From: Paraburkholderia sp. DHOC27
GTDB lineage: Bacteria > Pseudomonadota > Gammaproteobacteria > Burkholderiales > Burkholderiaceae
DNA: 64,000 nucleotides
Direction of reading: 5' to 3'
Assembly (NCBI RefSeq): GCF_003429005.1
Contig: NZ_QVQV01000001.1
Span: forward strand, 675,864 to 739,863
The notes beneath the pieces were generated by a model. The model saw only the letters and a list, made by a program, of their open reading frames with translations. It searched no databases and was not told where the DNA came from. The position numbers and the translations under genes are program-made. Position 1 is the first letter of the stretch, and the number at the start of each line of letters is the position of its first letter. This document shows, piece by piece, positions 18,930 through 28,702 of the stretch.

Positions 18930-19238
18930 ATGGCGAAGACCGCATCGAACGACACAGCTGCCCTACCCGTCGAGGGTGCCGACAGCACGCCGCTGCCCGA
19001 GAACTACGAGGCGGCGCTGGCGGAGCTCGAAGGGCTGGTGGCGCGGATGGAAGGCGGCAGCCTGAGCCTCGAGGAGTCGTTGTCGGCCTATCGGCGCGGC
19101 GCGGCTCTCGTCACCTTCTGCCAGCAGCAACTGGAGAAGGTCGAACAGCAGGTACGGGTGCTCGACGGCGAGACGCTCAAACCGTTGCCCATGAGTGGCG
19201 CAGGCACAACCGCGACCGACAGCGGGGACGACCTATGA
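18930..19238 (+). CDS. xseB: Exodeoxyribonuclease VII small subunit
   Basis: A 102-residue subunit of exonuclease VII, which degrades single-stranded DNA from both ends together with XseA. The core YEAALAELEGLVARMEGG and SLEESLSAYRRG is diagnostic. The N-terminus of about 25 residues and the C-terminus are acidic and poorly conserved, as is usual in this group. Its stop codon overlaps the ispA start in an ATGA, so the two are coupled. A possible -10 box TAGAAT at 18894-18899 precedes it without a good -35. Confidence 0.93.
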   Translation: MAKTASNDTAALPVEGADSTPLPENYEAALAELEGLVARMEGGSLSLEESLSAYRRGAALVTFCQQQLEKVEQQVRVLDGETLKPLPMSGAGTTATDSGDDL

Positions 19239-20116
19239 CTTTCGAACAATGGATGCAGGCAGTGCTCGGCCGTGTCGAAACAGCCCTTGAGCATTATTTG
19301 CCGGAACCGGCCATCGAGCCGGCTCAACTGCACGAAGCAATGCGCTACGCGGTGCTGGGTGGCGGCAAGCGGGTGCGCCCGCTGCTGTGCCACGCGGCGG
19401 GCGAATTGACCGGCGCGCGTGCCGAATGCCTCGAAGCAGCGGCGGCGGCGCTGGAGATGATCCACGTCTATTCGCTGGTGCATGACGACATGCCGTGCAT
19501 GGACGACGACGCGCTGCGCCGCGGCAAGCCCACGGTGCACGTCAAATACGACGAAGCGACGGCGCTGCTGGTCGGCGACGCGTTGCAGTCCCAGGCGTTT
19601 GTCGCGCTGACGGCGGACGTGCTGGCGCCTGCGCAACAAGCGGCCCTGGTGCGTGAACTGGCGCTGGCGAGCGGCTCGATCGGTATGGCCGGCGGCCAGG
19701 CTATCGACCTCGCAAGCGTTGGTCATACGCTGACGCGGCCGCAGCTCGAAACCATGCATCGGATGAAAACCGGCGCCTTGCTGCGTGCTGCGGTACGCAT
19801 GGGCGCTCTGGCGGGCGAAGCGCCGAGTGCGGACGCGATGCGTTCGCTCGACGCGTATGCGGCCGCCGTGGGCCTCGCGTTTCAGGTCGTCGACGATATT
19901 CTCGACGTCACGACCGATTCCGCGACGCTCGGCAAAACGGCAGGCAAAGACGCGAAGGACGGCAAGCCGACCTACGTGTCGATCATTGGGCTCGATGCGT
20001 CGCGAGCGCTCGCAGCGCAACTGCGCACCGACGCCCACGCTGCGATTGCGCCGTTTGGCGCGCGTGCGCAGCGTCTTGCCGAACTGGCCGACCTGGTGGT
20101 GAACCGGGTCAGCTGA
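19235..20116 (+). CDS. ispA: Farnesyl (geranyl) diphosphate synthase
   Basis: A 293-residue polyprenyl synthase that condenses dimethylallyl and isopentenyl diphosphates to farnesyl diphosphate. The first Asp-rich motif DDMPCMDDD is near residue 84 and the second, VVDDILD, near 218; GGGKRVRP near 46 binds isopentenyl diphosphate. It overlaps xseB by 4 bases and is followed by dxs, the standard block that combines a DNA repair subunit with isoprenoid synthesis in many proteobacteria. Confidence 0.95.
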   Translation: MTFEQWMQAVLGRVETALEHYLPEPAIEPAQLHEAMRYAVLGGGKRVRPLLCHAAGELTGARAECLEAAAAALEMIHVYSLVHDDMPCMDDDALRRGKPTVHVKYDEATALLVGDALQSQAFVALTADVLAPAQQAALVRELALASGSIGMAGGQAIDLASVGHTLTRPQLETMHRMKTGALLRAAVRMGALAGEAPSADAMRSLDAYAAAVGLAFQVVDDILDVTTDSATLGKTAGKDAKDGKPTYVSIIGLDASRALAAQLRTDAHAAIAPFGARAQRLAELADLVVNRVS

Positions 20117-20201
20117 ACGCGAAAGTCCGCCGCCGCGCATCCGTAGGGTTGGCTGCGTGAATGAAGTGCGGACGCGTAAGTTTTCCTACAATGGAACGAC
20201 G

Positions 20202-22106
20202 ATGTACGACTTGCTGAAAACCATTGACGACCCGGCCGCCCTGCGCCGCCTCGATCGCCGCCAGTTGCAACCGCTTGCAGACGAGTTGCGTGCCTTCGTG
20301 CTCGACAGCGTCTCGCAGACGGGTGGCCATCTTTCGTCCAACCTCGGCACGGTCGAGTTGACCATTGCGCTGCACTACGTGTTCGACACGCCGAATGACC
20401 GGATCGTCTGGGACGTCGGCCATCAAACCTATCCGCACAAGATCCTGACGGGCCGCCGCGACCAGATGAGCACGCTGCGGCAGTTGGGCGGCATCTCGGG
20501 CTTCCCGAAACGCGACGAGTCGAAATACGATGCCTTCGGCACCGCGCACTCGAGCACCTCGATTTCCGCCGCACTCGGCATGGCCATTGCCAGCAAGCTG
20601 CAGGGCGAGAACCGCATGGGTATCGCCGTGATCGGCGACGGCGCGATGACCGCCGGCATGGCCTTCGAGGCGCTCAATAGCGCCGGCGTCGAAGACGACG
20701 TGCCGCTGCTGGTGATCCTGAACGACAACGACATGTCGATTTCGCCGCCGGTGGGCGCGCTCAATCGCCACCTCGCGCGTCTGATGTCGGGCCGTTTCTA
20801 CGCCGCGGCGCGGGCCGGTGTCGAGCGCGTGCTGCGCGTCGCACCGCCCATGCTCGACCTCGCCCGCAAGCTCGAAGAGCACGCCAAGGGCATGATCGTA
20901 CCGGCTACGCTGTTCGAAGAATTTGGCTTCAACTACATCGGCCCGATCGACGGTCACGACCTCGATTCGCTCATCCCCACGCTGCAGAACATCAAGGAAT
21001 TGCGCGGTCCTCAGTTCCTGCACGTGGTGACCAAGAAGGGTCAGGGTTACAAGCTGGCCGAGGCCGATCCGGTGCTGTATCACGGCCCCGGCAAGTTCAA
21101 CCCGGCTGAGGGCATCAAGCCGGCCGCGTCGTCGAAGAAGACTTACACGCAGGTCTTTGGCGAGTGGCTGTGCGACGCTGCGGAACTCGATCCGCGCGTC
21201 GTAGGCATCACGCCGGCCATGCGCGAAGGCTCGGGCATGGTGGAGTTCGAGAAGCGCTTCCCGGACCGCTATTTCGACGTGGGCATTGCAGAACAGCACG
21301 CGGTTACGTTTGCTGGCGGCCTTGCAGCGGATGGCATGAAGCCGGTCGTGGCGATCTATTCCACGTTCCTGCAGCGTGCCTACGACCAGTTGATCCACGA
21401 CGTCGCGTTGCAGAATCTGCCGGTGGTGTTCGCCATCGACCGCGCAGGTCTGGTCGGTGCCGATGGCGCAACCCACGCGGGCGCCTACGATCTGGCCTTC
21501 CTGCGCTGCATCCCGAACATGACGGTAATGGCTGCATCTGACGAAAACGAATGCCGTCAGATGCTCTACACCGCGTTGCAGCAGTCCAATCCGTCGGCCG
21601 TGCGCTACCCGCGCGGCGCCGGCACGGGCGTGGCAACGGTCAAGCAGATGACCGCGCTGCCCATTGGCAAGGGTGAAGTGCGCCGCGAAACCGCGCAACC
21701 GGCGGGCAAGCGCATCGCCATTCTGGCGTTCGGCACGATGGTGGCGCCGTCGCTGGTGGCCGCGGAGGAACTGGATGCGACGGTCGCGAACATGCGCTTC
21801 GTCAAGCCGCTCGACGCCGATCTCGTACGCCAACTGGCAGAAACGCACGACTACATCGTCACGGTCGAAGAAGGCTGTGTGATGGGCGGTGCGGGTTCGG
21901 CCTGCGTCGAAGCCCTGAACGCCAGTGGGGTTATGCGGCCCGTACTACAATTGGGCCTCCCCGATCGTTTCATTGATCACGGGGATCCGGCCAAGCTGCT
22001 CTCCGCATGCGGGCTGGACAGCATGGGCATTGCCAAGTCGATCCGCGAGCGTTTCCTGGATCAGGCGACCGGCGCCGCAGGCAAGTCGGTCAAGCGCGTC
22101 GCGTAA
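20202..22106 (+). CDS. dxs: 1-deoxy-D-xylulose-5-phosphate synthase
   Basis: A 634-residue ThDP enzyme that condenses pyruvate and glyceraldehyde 3-phosphate, the first committed step of the non-mevalonate pathway. The pyrophosphate-binding motif is [15 protein letters not shown] near residue 148 and the transketolase-like pyrimidine domain holds [15 protein letters not shown] near 360 and [15 protein letters not shown] near 420. I choose ATG 20202 ([11 protein letters not shown]), the usual N-terminus, over an in-frame GTG at 20157. It supplies the five-carbon units used by the ispA product just upstream. Confidence 0.96.
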   Translation: MYDLLKTIDDPAALRRLDRRQLQPLADELRAFVLDSVSQTGGHLSSNLGTVELTIALHYVFDTPNDRIVWDVGHQTYPHKILTGRRDQMSTLRQLGGISGFPKRDESKYDAFGTAHSSTSISAALGMAIASKLQGENRMGIAVIGDGAMTAGMAFEALNSAGVEDDVPLLVILNDNDMSISPPVGALNRHLARLMSGRFYAAARAGVERVLRVAPPMLDLARKLEEHAKGMIVPATLFEEFGFNYIGPIDGHDLDSLIPTLQNIKELRGPQFLHVVTKKGQGYKLAEADPVLYHGPGKFNPAEGIKPAASSKKTYTQVFGEWLCDAAELDPRVVGITPAMREGSGMVEFEKRFPDRYFDVGIAEQHAVTFAGGLAADGMKPVVAIYSTFLQRAYDQLIHDVALQNLPVVFAIDRAGLVGADGATHAGAYDLAFLRCIPNMTVMAASDENECRQMLYTALQQSNPSAVRYPRGAGTGVATVKQMTALPIGKGEVRRETAQPAGKRIAILAFGTMVAPSLVAAEELDATVANMRFVKPLDADLVRQLAETHDYIVTVEEGCVMGGAGSACVEALNASGVMRPVLQLGLPDRFIDHGDPAKLLSACGLDSMGIAKSIRERFLDQATGAAGKSVKRVA

Positions 22107-22119
22107 GCGTTCCGCGTTT

Positions 22120-22193
22120 GGCGTTCGGATCTGCGGGTTTGGGTCTGCGGGTCTGAGTCTGCTTCAGGTTGCCTTCACGCAGATCCGAAAGCC
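22120..22193 (+). other. Long inverted repeat between dxs and folE2 (possible structured RNA)
   Basis: TTCGGATCTGCG at 22124-22135 pairs perfectly with CGCAGATCCGAA at 22178-22189. One mismatch further out the pairing resumes (GGC 22120-22122 with GCC 22191-22193), giving a stem of about 15 pairs. The 42-base interior contains repeated CTGCGGGT and GTCTG units. It lies just after dxs and about 170 bases before folE2. It could be a terminator core without a U tract, a leader RNA of folE2 or a repeat element; the sequence alone does not decide. Confidence 0.6.
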
Positions 22194-22274
22194 GGGCGAC
22201 CGCGTTAATCGCGCGCCCTCGCGGCTCCGGCAATTCCCAACTTGAATCGGTGGGCCTGCGTGCCCATCATGCAG

Positions 22275-22292
22275 CGCCGGCTCATGCCGGCG
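22275..22292 (+). other. Short perfect hairpin upstream of folE2
   Basis: CGCCGGC at 22275-22281 and GCCGGCG at 22286-22292 form a 7-bp stem with a TCAT loop, followed by only three T. It could be a weak terminator for dxs or part of the folE2 leader. Confidence 0.45.
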
Positions 22293-22360
22293 TTTGCCGC
22301 TGCGTGCCTCGCAACGTGCACGGCCAACGTGCCCCGCGCGCAGCCCGAGAGGACTAGAAG

Positions 22361-23170
22361 ATGAATCAGATGAATCCCGCCTTTGTGATGCCCGACGTGC
22401 AAAGCACCGTCGATACGCGTCAAATTCCCATCCAACGGGTTGGTGTGAAGGCCGTGCGCCATCCGCTCACGGTGCGTACGCAAAGCGGCGACGTGCAGCC
22501 GACCATTGGTACGTGGAATCTGGACGTGCATCTGCCGGCGGATCAGAAGGGCACGCACATGTCCCGCTTCGTGGCACTGCTCGAAGAAAACAAGGCGCCG
22601 CTGGAACCGGCCACTTTCCGCAAGATGCTGTCCGCGATGCTGGACAAGCTGGAAGCCGAGGCGGGCCGCATCGAGGTGTCGTTTCCGTATTTCGTCAACA
22701 AGACCGCGCCGGTTTCGGGCGTGCAAAGTCTGCTGGACTACGAAGTGACGCTGACTGGCGACACGCGCAACGGCGTCACGCGTCTGTTCCTGAAAGTGCT
22801 GGTGCCGGTGACGAGCCTGTGCCCGTGCTCGAAGAAGATTTCGCAGTACGGTGCGCACAATCAGCGTTCGCATGTGACGATCAACGCCGAACTGGTTGAC
22901 GACGTGCCGGTGGAAGATCTGATCCGGATTGCCGAAGAAGAGGCGTCGTGCGAGCTGTGGGGATTGCTCAAGCGTCCTGACGAAAAGTTCGTCACGGAAC
23001 GCGCTTACGAGAACCCGAAATTCGTCGAAGACCTGGTGCGCGACGTGGCGCAGCGTTTGAACGCGGACGCGCGGATCGTCGCCTATGTACTGGAAGCGGA
23101 GAACTTCGAATCGATCCACAATCACAGCGCCTATGCCGTGATCGAGCAGGACAAGCGGGTGGCGCGTTAA
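22361..23170 (+). CDS. folE2: GTP cyclohydrolase FolE2 (type IB)
   Basis: A 269-residue enzyme that makes dihydroneopterin triphosphate for folate from GTP. It belongs to the type IB family, unrelated in sequence to FolE and able to use metals other than zinc. The metal ligand Cys is in [20 protein letters not shown] near residue 150, and [13 protein letters not shown] near 250 is the conserved late motif. The ribosome binding site GAGAGG is at 22349-22354, just before ATG. The 254-base gap before it contains the inverted repeat at 22120-22193. Confidence 0.94.
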   Translation: MNQMNPAFVMPDVQSTVDTRQIPIQRVGVKAVRHPLTVRTQSGDVQPTIGTWNLDVHLPADQKGTHMSRFVALLEENKAPLEPATFRKMLSAMLDKLEAEAGRIEVSFPYFVNKTAPVSGVQSLLDYEVTLTGDTRNGVTRLFLKVLVPVTSLCPCSKKISQYGAHNQRSHVTINAELVDDVPVEDLIRIAEEEASCELWGLLKRPDEKFVTERAYENPKFVEDLVRDVAQRLNADARIVAYVLEAENFESIHNHSAYAVIEQDKRVAR

Positions 23171-23198
23171 GCCGCGAAGTTGCTGTACCCGATGATGT

Positions 23199-23230
23199 GA
23201 AAACGGCCGCGCTATGCGGCCGTTTTCTTT
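23199..23230. terminator. Bidirectional terminator between folE2 and tsaD
   Basis: GAAAACGGCCGC at 23199-23210 pairs with GCGGCCGTTTTC at 23216-23227 across a 5-base loop, a perfect 12-bp stem with T-rich flanks on both strands. It separates two genes that converge on it. Confidence 0.9.
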
Positions 23231-23282
23231 TGCAGCGTCCCGGTGGGTCCGGGTGCTCGCTGGTGCGTTTGATTACCGCGCT

Positions 23283-24311
23283 TTACCGCGCGAGCGACGT
23301 CAAATCCCAGCGCGGCTTGACCGTGAACGCGTAATCTTTCCCTGACTGCTCGGGCCAGCGCGCGAGACGCAACGCGCCCGCCAGCGCGATCATCGCGCCG
23401 TTATCCGTGCACAGCGACAAATCGGGGTAATGCACATCGAAGCCGCGCTTTTTCGCGGCCGCAGAGAGCGCCTCACGCAGTTGCCGGTTCGCGCCTACGC
23501 CACCCGCGACGACCAGCCGTTTGAGCCTCGTCTTCTTGAGCGCGGCAAGCGACTTGGTGGCGAGCACGTCCACGGCTGCGTCGACAAAACCGCGTGCGAG
23601 ATCGGCCTTGGCCTGCTCGCAGATATTCGCGCCGCCCAACTTCTTCACGTGCGTCAGCACGGCGGTCTTCAGCCCGCTAAAACTGAAGTCGAGGTCGCCC
23701 GAATGCAGCATGGGGCGCGGCAACGCGACCGCGCCGGGCGTGCCGAATTCGGCTAGGCGCGACACTTCGGGACCGCCCGGATAGCCGAGGCCGAGGAGCT
23801 TGGCGGTCTTGTCGAAGGCCTCGCCGGCGGCGTCGTCCAGCGTTTCGCCAAGCGTCTCGTAGACGCCGACATCCGTGACGCGCATCAATTGCGTATGGCC
23901 GCCTGAGACCAGCAGCGCGACGAACGGAAACGGCGGCGGTTCGTCGACCAGCAGCGGCGACAGCAAATGCCCTTCGAGGTGATGAATGCCAATGGTCGGC
24001 TTGTCCCACGCCATAGCCAGCGCATTGGCGATGCTGGCGCCCACCAGCAGCGCGCCGGCGAGCCCCGGCCCTTGCGTATAGGCGATCGCGTCGATCTCGG
24101 TACGCGCCGTGCCGGCCCGCTCCAGCACTTCTTCGAGCAGCGGCAGCGCGCGCCGGATATGGTCGCGTGACGCGAGTTCCGGCACGACGCCGCCATACTC
24201 GCGATGCATCGCAATCTGCGAATGCAGCGCGTGCGCGAGCAGGCCGCGCTCGGTGTCATAGAGCGCGAGACCGGTTTCGTCGCAGGAGCTTTCGATGCCA
24301 AGAACGAGCAT
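23283..24311 (-). CDS. tsaD: tRNA N6-adenosine threonylcarbamoyltransferase TsaD
   Basis: A 342-residue subunit of the t6A synthase that transfers threonylcarbamoyl to A37 of ANN-decoding tRNAs. N-terminal [14 protein letters not shown], metal-binding [10 protein letters not shown] near residue 110, and VSGGHTQLM near 133 are diagnostic of the ASKHA fold. ATG 24311 gives the standard start. It neighbours the rpsU block in divergent orientation, as in many proteobacteria, with the flavoprotein gene at 24436 inserted between them. Confidence 0.96.
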   Translation of the reverse strand: MLVLGIESSCDETGLALYDTERGLLAHALHSQIAMHREYGGVVPELASRDHIRRALPLLEEVLERAGTARTEIDAIAYTQGPGLAGALLVGASIANALAMAWDKPTIGIHHLEGHLLSPLLVDEPPPFPFVALLVSGGHTQLMRVTDVGVYETLGETLDDAAGEAFDKTAKLLGLGYPGGPEVSRLAEFGTPGAVALPRPMLHSGDLDFSFSGLKTAVLTHVKKLGGANICEQAKADLARGFVDAAVDVLATKSLAALKKTRLKRLVVAGGVGANRQLREALSAAAKKRGFDVHYPDLSLCTDNGAMIALAGALRLARWPEQSGKDYAFTVKPRWDLTSLAR

Positions 24312-24392
24312 GATCAGAGAACAGGATGAGCGCCGCGAACACGCAGACAACGCGCGGCTTCAGCGCCCAAAAAGTGAAAAGGCAAGCCTGAA

Positions 24393-24401
24393 AGTATAGC
24401 A
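24393..24401 (-). promoter_or_regulatory. Extended -10 promoter of tsaD
   Basis: On the minus strand TGC-TATACT (24401-24393) is an extended -10 element about 80 bases before the tsaD start. No good -35 is visible, which fits the extended -10 type. Confidence 0.5.
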
Positions 24402-24435
24402 GTGAGGGGCGAGGGCCACAGGTACAATGCGCGCC

Positions 24436-25653
24436 ATGGAATCCTTCGATATCGCGGTCATCGGCGCCGGTGCCGCCGGCATGATGTGCGCGGCGGTCGC
24501 CGGGCAGCAGGGCCGACGCGTCGTGCTGATCGACCACTCGCCACGCCTCGCGGAGAAAATCCGCATCTCGGGCGGCGGCCGCTGCAACTTCACGAATCTC
24601 TATGCCGGGCCGGCGAACTATCTGTCGGCGAATCCGCATTTTTGCCGCTCCGCACTGGCCCGTTACACGCCGCGCGACTTCATGGCCTTGCTCAAGCGCT
24701 ATCACGTCACGTGGCATGAGAAGCACAAAGGGCAGTTGTTCTGCGACCAGTCCAGCGACGCCGTGATCGACGTGCTGAAAAGCGAATGCGACGCGGGTGG
24801 CATTGCGTGGCGCAGGCCGCTCGCGGTGGAGCAGGTGAGGCATGACGCGAGCGCCGGCTTCACGCTCGATACCCACGCCGGCCCTATCCATGCACGCGCG
24901 CTGGTGGTGGCGACGGGCGGCCTCTCCATTCCGAAGATCGGCGCCACGGAGTTTGCCTACCGGCTCGCCAAGCAGTTCGGTCACAAGCTCATCGACACGC
25001 GCCCGGCGCTCGTGCCGCTCACATTTGCCGCCGCTGACTGGGAGCCGTTTGCGGCGCTCTCCGGCGTCTCGCTGGAGGTGCAGCTGGCGACCGGGAATCG
25101 CAAAACCGGCGCGGAATTCGTCGAAGATCTGCTGTTGACCCATCGCGGCCTGTCCGGCCCTGGCGTGCTGCAGATTTCGAGCTACTGGCAGCCAAGCGAA
25201 CCGATCCATATCAATCTGCTGCCGGAGCGAGAGGCCGCCGATGCGCTGCTGGAGGCGAAGACCGCCAGCAAGCGGCAGATCGCCAATCTGCTGGCCGAAT
25301 GGGTGCCTACCCGGCTCGCGCACGTCTGGCTCGAAACGCATCAGATTCCAGCGGAGGCGCGACTCGCCGACTTGCCGGACAAGACGCTGCGGCGTGTCGG
25401 CGAGGCGCTGTCACGCTGGACGCTGACGCCAAACGGCACCGAGGGCTACCGCAAGGCCGAAGTGACGCGCGGCGGCGTCGACACGCGCGAGCTGTCTTCC
25501 GCAACCATGATGAGCGCCCGCGTGCCGGGGCTGTACTTTATCGGCGAGGCCGTCGACGTCACCGGCTGGCTGGGCGGCTACAATTTCCAGTGGGCGTGGG
25601 CCTCCGGCGTGGCAGCGGGGCAGGCGGCTGCGGAGTACGTCCGGGGGGCTTGA
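24436..25653 (+). CDS. BaiN/HI0933-family NAD(P)/FAD-dependent oxidoreductase
   Basis: A 405-residue flavoprotein with the FAD site IAVIGAGAAGMMCAAVAG at the N-terminus and the family signature ISGGGRCNFTNL near residue 47. Late motifs KAEVTRGGV and LYFIGEAVDVTGWLGGYN complete the pattern of the HI0933/YhiN group. The reaction is unknown for most members. I choose ATG 24436 (MESFDIAV) over ATG 24427 because a -10-like TACAAT at 24423-24428 overlaps the earlier codon. If that box is used, the message would start at or next to the AUG. Confidence 0.88.
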   Translation: MESFDIAVIGAGAAGMMCAAVAGQQGRRVVLIDHSPRLAEKIRISGGGRCNFTNLYAGPANYLSANPHFCRSALARYTPRDFMALLKRYHVTWHEKHKGQLFCDQSSDAVIDVLKSECDAGGIAWRRPLAVEQVRHDASAGFTLDTHAGPIHARALVVATGGLSIPKIGATEFAYRLAKQFGHKLIDTRPALVPLTFAAADWEPFAALSGVSLEVQLATGNRKTGAEFVEDLLLTHRGLSGPGVLQISSYWQPSEPIHINLLPEREAADALLEAKTASKRQIANLLAEWVPTRLAHVWLETHQIPAEARLADLPDKTLRRVGEALSRWTLTPNGTEGYRKAEVTRGGVDTRELSSATMMSARVPGLYFIGEAVDVTGWLGGYNFQWAWASGVAAGQAAAEYVRGA

Positions 25654-25680
25654 CGGCGCCGTGTCTTTGTGAGAAAGGTT

Positions 25681-25689
25681 TGCTATACT
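25681..25689 (+). promoter_or_regulatory. Extended -10 promoter of rpsU
   Basis: TGC-TATACT (TG at 25681-25682, TATACT at 25684-25689) is an extended -10 element 32 bases before the rpsU start. No strong -35 hexamer stands at 17 bases. Confidence 0.6.
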
Positions 25690-25721
25690 CCTGAACCTTT
25701 ACAAAGTTCCGTTATTGCGAA

Positions 25722-25934
25722 ATGACGATCATCCGCGTAAAAGAAAATGAGCCTTTTGAAGTAGCCATGCGCCGCTTCAAACGCACGATCGAAAAGAACG
25801 GCCTGTTGACCGAACTTCGAGCGCGCGAGTTTTACGAGAAGCCGACGGCCGAACGTAAGCGCAAAAAAGCCTCAGCGGTGAAACGGCATTTCAAACGCCT
25901 GCGCAGCCAGATGCTGCCAAAGAAGTTTTATTGA
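25722..25934 (+). CDS. rpsU: 30S ribosomal protein S21
   Basis: A 70-residue basic protein with the invariant [18 protein letters not shown] and [14 protein letters not shown] patterns. S21 sits on the platform of the small subunit near the anti-Shine-Dalgarno region and assists initiation. It heads the conserved rpsU-yqeY-dnaG-rpoD block that joins translation, replication priming and transcription. A terminator-like hairpin at 26110-26141 separates it from yqeY. Confidence 0.96.
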   Translation: MTIIRVKENEPFEVAMRRFKRTIEKNGLLTELRAREFYEKPTAERKRKKASAVKRHFKRLRSQMLPKKFY

Positions 25935-26109
25935 TTCTGACGTCGCAGCGGTTCCTGTGGAGCGTCGGCGCGCAACCGGTAGTGACGCCAGGCATCCGGC
26001 CACGCGGAAAACCGGGCTTTTTCAAGGTCGACGATATGATCAACGCGCGACCAACGCGGCCCAGCGCGACCCACCTGGTCAAGCCGCATCCACTTCGCGA
26101 ATTCGCGCC

Positions 26110-26144
26110 AACCCGCTTGAGGAAGCAGTCCCAAGCGGGTTTTT
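26110..26144 (+). terminator. Terminator/attenuator after rpsU
   Basis: AACCCGCTTG at 26110-26119 pairs with CAAGCGGGTT at 26132-26141, followed by more T. It ends or reduces transcription from rpsU before yqeY, which would explain excess S21 over the downstream products. The rest of the 267-base gap holds no gene that I can support. Confidence 0.8.
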
Positions 26145-26201
26145 GTGTTGATGCAGTATGCATGGCCCGGCTTTTTACCTCTTAACGTATTCAGGTGAAT
26201 G

Positions 26202-26648
26202 ATGAGTCTCAAGGATCAGATCAACGACGACATGAAGGCCGCCATGCGGGCGCGCGAAACCGAGCGCCTCGGTACCATTCGCCTGCTGCTCGCCGCGATC
26301 AAGCAGCGCGAAGTCGATGAGCGCGTCACGCTCGACGACGCCGCCATCACGGCCGTCATCGACAAGATGATCAAGCAGCGCAAAGACTCGATCAGCCAGT
26401 TCCAAAGCGCCGGGCGCACTGATCTCGTCGAAAAAGAGCAGGCCGAACTCACGATTCTTTCCGCCTACATGCCGGCCCAGATGTCCGAGGCGGAAATCGC
26501 TGCTGAAGTGCAGGCGGCAGTGGCCCAAAGCGGCGCTGCGGGCCCGCAGGACATGGGCAAGGTGATGGGCATCCTCAAGCCGAAGCTGGCCGGCCGCGCC
26601 GACATGACCGCGGTGTCCGGTCTCGTCAAGGCGGCACTGGCGAAGTAA
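26202..26648 (+). CDS. yqeY: GatB/YqeY domain protein
   Basis: A 148-residue helical protein resembling the C-terminal domain of the amidotransferase subunit GatB. MSLKDQINDDMKAAMRARE and GRADMTAVSGLVKAAL are typical. The free-standing form is thought to bind tRNA, but its role is not settled. Two ATG codons stand in tandem at 26199 and 26202; the AGGTG at 26193-26197 is better spaced for 26202. It commonly lies between rpsU and dnaG. Confidence 0.92.
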   Translation: MSLKDQINDDMKAAMRARETERLGTIRLLLAAIKQREVDERVTLDDAAITAVIDKMIKQRKDSISQFQSAGRTDLVEKEQAELTILSAYMPAQMSEAEIAAEVQAAVAQSGAAGPQDMGKVMGILKPKLAGRADMTAVSGLVKAALAK

Positions 26649-26732
26649 GGCAGGCGCTTTTTCCGCTCTGCGCGGTCTGGGGTAAGCCGTCCCGCCGCGC
26701 ATCCTTCAGGCATTCAAGGTAGCGCCCGCACT

Positions 26733-28592
26733 GTGATTCCGCATTCGTTCCTGCAGGATCTGCTGAACCGCGTCGATATCGTCGACGTGGTCGGCAAGTA
26801 CGTCCAGCTCAAGAAGGGCGGTGCGAACTTCATGGGGCTGTGTCCGTTCCATAACGAAAAGAGCCCTTCTTTTACGGTTAGTCCGACTAAGCAGTTCTAT
26901 CATTGCTTTGGATGCGGCGCGCACGGCACGGCGATCGGCTTCCTGATGGAGCACGCCGGCCTGACGTTTCCTGAGGCCGTCAACGATCTGGCGCAGTCGG
27001 TTGGCCTGACCGTGCCGCAGGAGCCGTCACCCACGCAGGGCGGCGGCGGTTATGCACCGGCGGTCTCCAAGGCGGTGACCACGGCGCTGTCCGACGTGAT
27101 GCAAACCGCATGTGATTTTTATCGCAAGCAGTTGCGCGGCGCGCCGGTAGCGATCCAGTACCTGAAGAAGCGTGGCTTGACCGGTGAGATCGCTCTTCGA
27201 TTCGGCCTCGGTTATGCGCCCGACGGCTGGCAAAACCTCGAAGCGACGTTCCCCAACTACCGCGACGATGCGCTGGTCGAATCGGGACTCGTGATCGTCA
27301 GTGAAAAGGCCGATGCGCAGGGCCAGAACCGCCGCTATGACCGGTTTCGCGAGCGGATCATGTTCCCGATCCGCAATGTGAAAGGTCAGGTCATTGGTTT
27401 TGGCGGACGGGTGCTGGACGGCGGCGAGCCCAAGTATTTGAATTCCCCGGAAACGCCTCTATTTAACAAGGGCAGCGAGCTGTATGGGCTGTTCGAGGCA
27501 AGACTGGCAATTCGTGAACAGCATTACGTGTTGGTGGTCGAAGGCTACATGGACGTGGTTGCGCTGGCCCAGTTGGGGTTTCAGAACGCCGTTGCTACGC
27601 TTGGCACCGCCTGTACGCCGATCCACGTGCAGAAATTACTGCGCCAGACCGACACGGTAATTTTTAGCTTCGACGGCGATTCGGCCGGCCGCCGGGCGGC
27701 GCGGCGCGCGCTGGATGCCTGCCTGCCGCACGCGGCGGACAACCGGACGATTCGCTTCCTGTTCCTGCCCACGGAGCACGATCCGGACAGTTACGTGCGG
27801 GAATTCGGCACCGAAGCGTTTGCCGAACAGGTTGAGCGGGCCATGCCGCTGTCGCAGTTCATGCTGAACGAGGTACTGGCCGGCAAAGAGCTGGACCAGC
27901 CGGAAGGCCGGGCCCGCGCGTTGTTCGATGCAAAGCCGCTGCTGCAGGCGCTGCCGGCCAATGCGTTGCGCGCCCAGATCATGCATATGTTCGCCGACCG
28001 GCTGGACGTGCCGTTCGACGAGGTAGCGGCGCTATGCGAAGTGGATGCGCGCATCGCGGCGGCGGCCAAAGCCGCGCCGGCGCGCAAGGACCGGCGCAGC
28101 GTGACCGGAATCGAGGAGAAAACGCTCCGTAATCTGGTGATGTACCCGCGCACCGTGGCCGTGCTCGAGGACGAGGCGGAACAGGCGCTGCTGACCATCA
28201 CCCGGCATGGCGAGCTTTTCGAGGAAGTGACGACCCATGCCCGTGCGCTGGGCGAGGCGGCGGAATTCCAGTTGTTGTCCGACCTCTTGCGAAATGGCGA
28301 GAACGCCCCGACTTTCGAGGAAATCTTTCGCAAAATTCTGGACTATGATGAAAACGTTCGGGATTTGTTGCTGAAGGATCCCACGGATCCGGCCGTCATC
28401 GAGGAGCGGCGCGAGCAGGAACGGATTGTCGGTGAGGAATTGAAAGCCGCGATCCTGAAGATGCGGTACGACGCTTATTGCGAGCGTCTCGACCAGCTTT
28501 CGCGGCAATCCAGGCATACCGCTGAGGAGTTCGCGGAGCTGTCGGATCTGAATCAGAAACGGGCGGACATGAAGCGTCAGCTCGGGTTGTGA
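26733..28592 (+). CDS. dnaG: DNA primase
   Basis: A 619-residue primase that makes RNA primers at the replication fork. The N-terminal zinc-binding domain is CPFHNEKSPSFTV and YHCFGCGAHG (CHC2 type, residues about 37-65). The TOPRIM core contains VVEGYMDVVAL near 270 and FSFDGDSAGRRAARRAL near 311. The helicase-binding C-terminal region follows. It starts with GTG at 26733 (MIPHSFLQDLLNRVDIVDVV), the usual primase N-terminus. Confidence 0.96.
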   Translation: MIPHSFLQDLLNRVDIVDVVGKYVQLKKGGANFMGLCPFHNEKSPSFTVSPTKQFYHCFGCGAHGTAIGFLMEHAGLTFPEAVNDLAQSVGLTVPQEPSPTQGGGGYAPAVSKAVTTALSDVMQTACDFYRKQLRGAPVAIQYLKKRGLTGEIALRFGLGYAPDGWQNLEATFPNYRDDALVESGLVIVSEKADAQGQNRRYDRFRERIMFPIRNVKGQVIGFGGRVLDGGEPKYLNSPETPLFNKGSELYGLFEARLAIREQHYVLVVEGYMDVVALAQLGFQNAVATLGTACTPIHVQKLLRQTDTVIFSFDGDSAGRRAARRALDACLPHAADNRTIRFLFLPTEHDPDSYVREFGTEAFAEQVERAMPLSQFMLNEVLAGKELDQPEGRARALFDAKPLLQALPANALRAQIMHMFADRLDVPFDEVAALCEVDARIAAAAKAAPARKDRRSVTGIEEKTLRNLVMYPRTVAVLEDEAEQALLTITRHGELFEEVTTHARALGEAAEFQLLSDLLRNGENAPTFEEIFRKILDYDENVRDLLLKDPTDPAVIEERREQERIVGEELKAAILKMRYDAYCERLDQLSRQSRHTAEEFAELSDLNQKRADMKRQLGL

Positions 28593-28614
28593 CAGGGGTG
28601 GGCTGAAACCGAGG

Positions 28615-28623
28615 TGCTACAAT
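28615..28623 (+). promoter_or_regulatory. Possible extended -10 promoter upstream of rpoD
   Basis: TGC-TACAAT (TACAAT at 28618-28623) has the same layout as the rpsU promoter and lies 80 bases before rpoD in the dnaG-rpoD gap. It would allow rpoD to be expressed apart from dnaG. Confidence 0.45.
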
Positions 28624-28702
28624 AAAAGGTTTTCAGCGGTTTGTTTTCCAGGCAAAAGCGTGCGAACAGCGGCGTGCGAACAGCGGGCAAAAGGCGATTG
28701 CA

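Noticed and set aside
20109..21848. Long minus-strand open frame antisense to dxs (579 codons)
   Set aside because: It lies wholly over dxs and neighbouring genes, has shadow composition (Arg, His, Gln, Val) and no family resemblance. High GC makes such antisense frames common.
22107..22360. Known tetrahydrofolate riboswitch before folE2
   Set aside because: The inverted repeat is real, but I cannot match the conserved core of a described folate riboswitch, so no named class is claimed.
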